Below are positions 23,356-27,802 of a stretch of DNA of 27,802 nucleotides, piece after piece. Source of the stretch: DASYAN01 sp034431765 (lineage in GTDB: Bacteria; Chloroflexota; Ktedonobacteria; Ktedonobacterales; Ktedonobacteraceae); NCBI GenBank assembly GCA_034431765.1, contig DAOUDD010000219.1, forward strand, positions 1-27,802, given 5' to 3'. Position 1 is the first letter of the stretch. The number at the start of each line of letters is the position of its first letter. The position numbers and the translations under genes were made by a program. Under the pieces are notes generated by a model that had not been told where the DNA came from, made no database searches, and worked only from the letters and a program-made list of their open reading frames with translations.

Positions 23356-25020
23356 TTGACAGCAGAAAAAGTTCGACTGATCCCGCTGGGAGGCCTGGGA
23401 GAAGTTGGCAAGAATATGATGGTCGTCGAGTATGGCGAGGACATTGTTATCATTGATGTTGGCGTCATGTTTCCCGATGAAGAGATGTACGGCGTTGATC
23501 TGGTCATTCCTGATACGGGCTATCTTGCAGATAAGAAGCATCGTATACGCGGTATTCTGATTACTCATGGTCACGAAGACCATGTTGGTGGCCTCCCCTA
23601 CATTTTACCGATGCTTGACTTCCCCCCGATCTATGCAACCCGTTTGACCAGGGGTTTGATTCAGGTCAAGTTGAAAGAGCATCGTCAGCTTGACAAAGTC
23701 GATGTTCAACAGATCGCTCCAGGTGATACAGTACAGCTTGGACAATGCAGCGCTGGTTTCTTCCGTGTCAACCACAGTATTCCTGACGCTGTGGGGATAA
23801 TGCTGCGCACACCTGTTGGTACCGTTGTACACACAGGAGACTACAAGTTCGACTATACACCAGTGGATGGCAAGCCTGCTGATCTGGGCATGCTGGGGCA
23901 GATCGGCAACCAGGGTGTGCTGGTAATGATGGGCGATAGCACACGTGTTGAAGTACCGGGTTACACCCCCTCTGAGCGTGTCATCAATGATTCGCTGGAC
24001 AAAATTTTCGCCAATGCGCCAGGTCGCGTCCTGTTAGCAACCTTTGCCTCGTTGATTTCACGAGTGCAGCAGGTAGTGGATACGGCAGCCCGTTACGAGC
24101 GCTACGTTGCTCTGGTTGGGCGCAGCATGCAAAATAATGTTCAGATGGCGGTTGATCTTGGCTACCTGGAAGTGCCCAAGGGCATTTTTATCCGTCCCGA
24201 GGACATTAACAAGTTCGAGCCAAATCAGGTGGTGATCATCTGTACTGGTAGCCAGGGCGAACCAACATCAGCATTGACGCGTATCGCGAACCAGGATCAT
24301 CGCCTGATCAGCATTCAAGCAGGTGATACTGTGATACTGTCAGCAACACCTGTGCCTGGCAACGAGAAGATGGTGCATCGCACTATCAATCGCCTGTTTC
24401 GCCAGGGAGCCGAGGTCTTCTACCAGGGCATCTCAAATGTCCATGTTTCCGGCCATGGAGCGCAGGAGGAACTCAAGCTGATGTTGAGTCTGCTGCGGCC
24501 AAAGTACTTTGTACCGGTGCACGGTGAGTATCGTCAGTTAGTGCTACATGCAAAGCTTGCCTACTCGCTAGGTGTGCCTGAAGAGAACATTGTGGTTGCC
24601 GAGGATGGCGATGTCATCGAGATCGGGGCTGAGGGCATCAAGACGGTAGATCATATCTCTTCAGGCAATGTCTTCGTCGATGGTTTGAGTGTTGGTGGCA
24701 TCGGACATATTGTACTGCGTGACCGCAAGGTCCTTTCGCAAGATGGTATTCTGATGGCTGTGCTTACAGTGGACAAGGAAACAGGTCATCCACTGGCTGG
24801 ACCAGATATTGTCACACGTGGTTTCGTCTATATGCGTGATGCCGAAGAGCTGCTTGCGGAAGCGCGTGAACGCGTCACCGAATCTCTCAACGGATTAGAC
24901 GGGCATGGTGGTTCTGATACTGGCTTTGTGAAAGATAAGATCAAATATACGCTCAGTGAGTTCCTCTACGAAAAAACTCGCCGCCGTCCAATGATCTTAC
25001 CCGTCGTAATGGAAGTTTAA
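23356..25020 (+). CDS. rnj: ribonuclease J
   Basis: This 554-residue metallo-beta-lactamase/beta-CASP enzyme has the usual RNase J length. It opens with VRLIPLGGLGEVGKNMM. The zinc motif H71-G-H73-E-D75-H76 is followed by VNHSIPDA and VHTGDYKFD, then the beta-CASP part (ATFASLISR, ICTGSQGEP, SATPVPGNE), VSGHGAQEE and VPVHGEYR. RNase J acts as endonuclease and 5'-3' exonuclease in mRNA turnover and rRNA maturation. The start is TTG at 23356, with AGGAGG at 23339-23344, 11 bases before it. It is followed by a classic terminator. The ftsK gene two genes on fits the order rnj-ftsK known from actinobacteria, here interrupted by a reversed lipoprotein gene. Confidence 0.95.
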   Translation: MTAEKVRLIPLGGLGEVGKNMMVVEYGEDIVIIDVGVMFPDEEMYGVDLVIPDTGYLADKKHRIRGILITHGHEDHVGGLPYILPMLDFPPIYATRLTRGLIQVKLKEHRQLDKVDVQQIAPGDTVQLGQCSAGFFRVNHSIPDAVGIMLRTPVGTVVHTGDYKFDYTPVDGKPADLGMLGQIGNQGVLVMMGDSTRVEVPGYTPSERVINDSLDKIFANAPGRVLLATFASLISRVQQVVDTAARYERYVALVGRSMQNNVQMAVDLGYLEVPKGIFIRPEDINKFEPNQVVIICTGSQGEPTSALTRIANQDHRLISIQAGDTVILSATPVPGNEKMVHRTINRLFRQGAEVFYQGISNVHVSGHGAQEELKLMLSLLRPKYFVPVHGEYRQLVLHAKLAYSLGVPEENIVVAEDGDVIEIGAEGIKTVDHISSGNVFVDGLSVGGIGHIVLRDRKVLSQDGILMAVLTVDKETGHPLAGPDIVTRGFVYMRDAEELLAEARERVTESLNGLDGHGGSDTGFVKDKIKYTLSEFLYEKTRRRPMILPVVMEV

Positions 25021-25028
25021 CAAGAAGT

Positions 25029-25072
25029 AAAAAAGCTGTCAGTCCTTAAAAATGAGGACTGACAGCTTTTTT
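25029..25072. terminator. intrinsic terminator of rnj, probably bidirectional
   Basis: A perfect 18-base inverted repeat (25029-25046 with 25055-25072) includes six A on one side and six T on the other, around an 8-base loop. It starts nine bases after the rnj stop and also lies just behind the minus-strand lipoprotein gene, so it can end both transcripts. Confidence 0.95.
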
Positions 25073-25090
25073 GCGTGCGTATCGTTGCAA

Positions 25091-25924
25091 CTAGAGCAGG
25101 AAACCAACCAGGTACCACAAGTTATCCTGGCCGCGCCCGGTTCCTTTAAGAGGCTCTTGATCCTCAGCGTATGTGTACAGAGGATGACCGTCGTAGCAGA
25201 CCTGAGCGCCATTAGCTGTCTTATGCACAGTCAGATATTTTGGCAAATGCATTGAAGCCGAGACGTTCATCATTCCCTGAGGGGCCAGCAATGGAGGCCA
25301 ATCTTTGTTACAATTGTCAACCGCTGTACAGTTGGATACAAATGGCTTATCGGCCATATAGTAGTACAGTACAAACCCTTTATTTGTGATTAGGACGTTG
25401 ACCCAGTTGCCATTAATCTTGGCCTTACCGGTATGAACAAAAGCATTCATGTTGCCGTTCATGGAAGGTGTGACGTTGATGACCATGTTAGCAGCCATGT
25501 TCCCGTTATTATTCATGTTGCCACCGTTGTTAGTGGCTGTGGCAGTAGCGGTAGGGGTGTTCATGTTGCCACCGTTGTTGCCGTAGTTCCCACCATTGTT
25601 CATGTTGCCAGCATTGTTGCCACCGTTATTCATAGCACCAGCATTGTTCATATTAGGCGCATCCATGTTGCCATTCATGTTCTGGTTGTTCATGTCTCCA
25701 GCGTTGCCACCGTTGTTCATATCACCAGCGTTCGTGTTGTTTGCGTTGGCCATAGGTGTGCCGGTCATTGTGCCAGCATTATTGTTATTCATGGTGTTAC
25801 CATTATTTGTGCCCTGGGTTGTAGTCGTTGTGGTAGGAGTCATAGTTGTGCCACCACAAGCTGCCAGTAACACGGTCAGCAGCAGAATAACTGCCAACAG
25901 GCCTGAATGTCGAAATGCCTTCAT
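25091..25924 (-). CDS. lipoprotein with Asn/Met/Gly-rich linker and secreted-repeat C-terminal domain
   Basis: This 277-residue protein has a lipoprotein signal peptide ending in L20-A-A-C23, then a low-complexity linker (about 24-157) of Asn, Met, Gly and Thr in repeats such as GNMNNGG, then a folded C-terminal part (about 158-277). That part resembles the secreted repeat family COG4315/PF03640: ITNKGFVLYYYMADKP with CTAVDNCNKDWPPLL, and a second unit GAQVCYDGHPLYTYAEDQ. It should be anchored outside the membrane; the function of the family is not known. Met-rich linkers can bind copper(I), but that is speculation here. The ATG at 25924 has GGAGG about 11 bases upstream. It shares a terminator with rnj. 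Confidence 0.88.
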   Translation of the reverse strand: MKAFRHSGLLAVILLLTVLLAACGGTTMTPTTTTTTQGTNNGNTMNNNNAGTMTGTPMANANNTNAGDMNNGGNAGDMNNQNMNGNMDAPNMNNAGAMNNGGNNAGNMNNGGNYGNNGGNMNTPTATATATNNGGNMNNNGNMAANMVINVTPSMNGNMNAFVHTGKAKINGNWVNVLITNKGFVLYYYMADKPFVSNCTAVDNCNKDWPPLLAPQGMMNVSASMHLPKYLTVHKTANGAQVCYDGHPLYTYAEDQEPLKGTGRGQDNLWYLVGFLL

Positions 25925-26264
25925 GTCTTCAAATCCTCCCAGTAGTATCTTGTAACTGAAAATCGATTATATCTGTTCTGACGGAATCTATGTAAAAGGT
26001 GACCATCATAGTTGAAGCCTCACAGTCCCTTCTCAACTGTGCCAATGATGTCGCCCTGTGTTTCAGTAACTTCTTTACAACTTCTAACGATAAACACGCC
26101 ACTCTTTTACAGAATTTGCGGGAGGGTACTTTTGTATACAATGGGATGAAAGTTGAAGCAAAATATGCCAGATTGTGTTCTGTACAGGCTTTACTATTGC
26201 TTCTCTGGAACAAATGCGCTATGATGACAATGTTGAACTCTTTGATAAAAGGGGGTAACCGGCG
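25925..26264. other. divergent spacer between lipoprotein gene and ftsK
   Basis: This 340-base gap holds the control regions of two divergent genes. The ftsK promoter at 26197-26225 is clear. No good promoter for the lipoprotein gene was found by eye. The frames in it (25999-26358 plus, 25929-26213 minus) have no ribosome binding site. Confidence 0.5.
26197..26225 (+). promoter_or_regulatory. promoter of ftsK
   Basis: TTGCTT (26197-26202) and TATGAT (26220-26225) lie exactly 17 bases apart. The start would be near 26232, about 33 bases before the ftsK ATG. Confidence 0.6.
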
Positions 26265-27802
26265 ATGGCAGGCAGCAAGCAGAAGAAAGAAGCCAGGGAC
26301 CCTGGAGACCGGCTTGTGTCCACTCTTCCAAGTCTTCCACGTAGTTCATCACGTGTAAGCCAGGCAACTCAGGCAACAGGTGAGCAGGGCCTGATACGCA
26401 TGCAGGGCAAACGCGTGGAACAGCGCTCCAACGCGTCTGCTCCTCGCCAGGGTACACGTTCATCCGCTGCAAGCCGGGCAGGAACACGAGGCCGCTCTGC
26501 CTCAAGCACGACGCGGAAGAGTCGAACTTCGCGCACAAACCGTCCCTCTCCTGCCGGGTCCAGGTTCTCTCCAGGAAGTTCACGTGATACACAATTTATA
26601 GATTGGGCACGCGATAAATGGGGTGGATTAGAGCCGCATCATCAGCAACAATTCTTTAGCACCTGCCTGCTTATACTCTCGCTGCTATTATTTAGCTCGT
26701 TAACTATCTTCCGTACAACACCGGTGCTGGGTGGGATCAGCACGTTTTTCCTGGTCTGTTTTGGTTGGTCTGCGTATTTACTGGCGTTAGGGCTGGTTGC
26801 TTTTGCCTTGACACATCTCCTTGAAGGAATGCATCAACGCCGCTACTTTCGCTGGTCCTTTGTGGGCGGACTACTACTGATCTGGCTGCTTTTACTCGTT
26901 GAGAGCCGCTTGATGGTTGGTCCGCATGTAGGTGCGCTGGCTGAGCTGTTTGCACTGCCATTTCTAGGTTTTCCGGCAGGCGTAGGCCATGTGCTGGTCA
27001 TCGGTCTTTTGCTGATCGTTACCGTGTTCACATTTCACATCACGTTCGGTCATATCTTGCTGGCCGCGCATTTTCTGCAGAAAGTCTTTACAGATCCTGC
27101 TGAAGTGGTGCGGGAGAGCAGAGCGAAGACACCTGCGCGCTCACCCTATCTTGGGCAGAGACCACGCTTTAGCCGCTATGTTGGCACTAGTAGTGGTGGC
27201 GAGATTGGCAATGGCGAGAATAGCGCAGTAGCAGTTGCTCCAGCACGTCAGTTAAACCGCATGCCTGCGCCCGCTGGATCACGTAGACCTGTTGCGGATA
27301 CACTGCTTGACGATGATGATATGGGCGATATCTCCTTTGAAGCTGATTTTGCTGATGGCGACGAGGATGATCCGCTCAATGATATTGCTATTCATCAAGC
27401 AGAGGTTGGCCTGGCTCCACATGTGAGAGCTATACCTCGCGCGCTTGATTTAGATGAGCATAAGCGTGCAACTCAAGGGGCACAGCAGCAACCGCTCTCG
27501 TTTGAGCAGGGAGACCAGACTCTAGCGGGCCAACCATCGCGGCTTATTGTTAGACCTCCATTAGATATGGAGCCGCTACCACCGAATCCACGTCTCGCTA
27601 CTCAGTCTGCCGTGGCAAACAGGGGGAATGGTGCGAATGGAGGAGCAGATATGCCTTCTGCTAGAGCAACTCCAGTGAAGAATCGCGCTGGCAAGGTTGC
27701 TCAAGCTCCAACTCCTGCCGTACAATCGCTCTGGAAGTTGCCTGAAACCTCTCTGCTCAATAACCCTGACGCTGCAAAATTACAGCAATATGGTGACGAT
27801 AC
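26265..27802 (+). CDS. ftsK: FtsK/SpoIIIE DNA translocase, N-terminal part (cut by window edge)
   Basis: The frame stays open from the ATG at 26265 to the window edge: 512 codons, no stop. AGGGGGT lies eight bases before the start. Residues 1-125 are an Arg/Ser/Thr-rich, probably unfolded extension. About residues 128-272 hold four membrane segments (FFSTCLLILSLLLFSS; GGISTFFLVCFGWSAYLLA; FVGGLLLIWLLLLVE; VGHVLVIGLLLIVTVFTF). A long linker with an acidic run (LLDDDDMGD, DGDEDDP) leads to WKLPETSLLNNPD near residue 500, the typical opening of the FtsK motor (xLPxxxLL). The ATPase and gamma domains lie outside the window. FtsK pumps DNA through the closing division septum. Confidence 0.9.
   Translation, partial: MAGSKQKKEARDPGDRLVSTLPSLPRSSSRVSQATQATGEQGLIRMQGKRVEQRSNASAPRQGTRSSAASRAGTRGRSASSTTRKSRTSRTNRPSPAGSRFSPGSSRDTQFIDWARDKWGGLEPHHQQQFFSTCLLILSLLLFSSLTIFRTTPVLGGISTFFLVCFGWSAYLLALGLVAFALTHLLEGMHQRRYFRWSFVGGLLLIWLLLLVESRLMVGPHVGALAELFALPFLGFPAGVGHVLVIGLLLIVTVFTFHITFGHILLAAHFLQKVFTDPAEVVRESRAKTPARSPYLGQRPRFSRYVGTSSGGEIGNGENSAVAVAPARQLNRMPAPAGSRRPVADTLLDDDDMGDISFEADFADGDEDDPLNDIAIHQAEVGLAPHVRAIPRALDLDEHKRATQGAQQQPLSFEQGDQTLAGQPSRLIVRPPLDMEPLPPNPRLATQSAVANRGNGANGGADMPSARATPVKNRAGKVAQAPTPAVQSLWKLPETSLLNNPDAAKLQQYGDD

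Noticed and set aside
25433..25870. Long plus-strand frames rich in His, Val and Ile
   Set aside because: They are mirror images of the repetitive Asn/Met linker of the lipoprotein gene on the other strand.
26194..26592. 132-codon minus-strand frame
   Set aside because: It lies opposite the ftsK start region, which has its own promoter, ribosome binding site and membrane protein sequence.

Overview
The window is a stretch of bacterial chromosome of medium GC content, and the genes lie on both strands. The mix of genes suggests a Gram-positive-type or Chloroflexota organism: RNase J, a PHP-domain family X DNA polymerase, a Ctc/L25 protein with a long C-terminal tail, a GsiB-like KGG stress protein, an FtsK with a long linker, strong AGGAGG ribosome binding sites and TTG starts. 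The large spore-forming soil group Ktedonobacteria (Chloroflexota) is my best guess. That assignment is an inference from style and content; no marker gene in the window proves it.

Layout, left to right. 1-2055: a small unknown protein and a two-gene chromate transporter pair, all on the minus strand. 2056-4800: a palindromic repeat, a small CxxC protein and PolX, then a second copy of the repeat. 4816-8048: ribosomal protein L25/Ctc with a strong hairpin behind it, a GT4 glycosyltransferase, a 775-base spacer with a consensus promoter, and a GsiB-like protein built of 20-residue repeats. 8158-9770: a bidirectional terminator, then a response regulator-plsX operon on the minus strand with an extended -10 promoter. 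9948-11183: a disordered Gly/Ser-rich protein and the broken remains of a sensor histidine kinase. 11184-15284: oligoendopeptidase F, a GNAT acetyltransferase, a truncated membrane protein on the opposite strand, and a LarA-family protein. 15549-20050: polyphosphate kinase, a CCA-adding-type nucleotidyltransferase with an HD domain, and a basic single-pass membrane protein. 20399-22579: a 726-residue ECF sigma factor fused to a bifunctional-nuclease (DUF151-like) domain and two beta-sandwich modules. 23356-27802: RNase J with a textbook terminator, an Asn/Met/Gly-rich lipoprotein, and the 5' part of ftsK, cut by the window edge.

Most genes are core or housekeeping functions: lipid synthesis, RNA processing, polyphosphate, tRNA 3' ends, chromosome segregation and DNA repair. 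The general stress theme (Ctc, GsiB-like, Ppk) recurs. The most unusual locus is the sigma-BFN-beta-sandwich fusion at 20399-22579. It has a near-perfect internal ribosome binding site and ATG exactly at the junction between the sigma part and the rest, so the gene may encode two proteins. No mobile element, CRISPR array, tRNA or rRNA gene was recognised.
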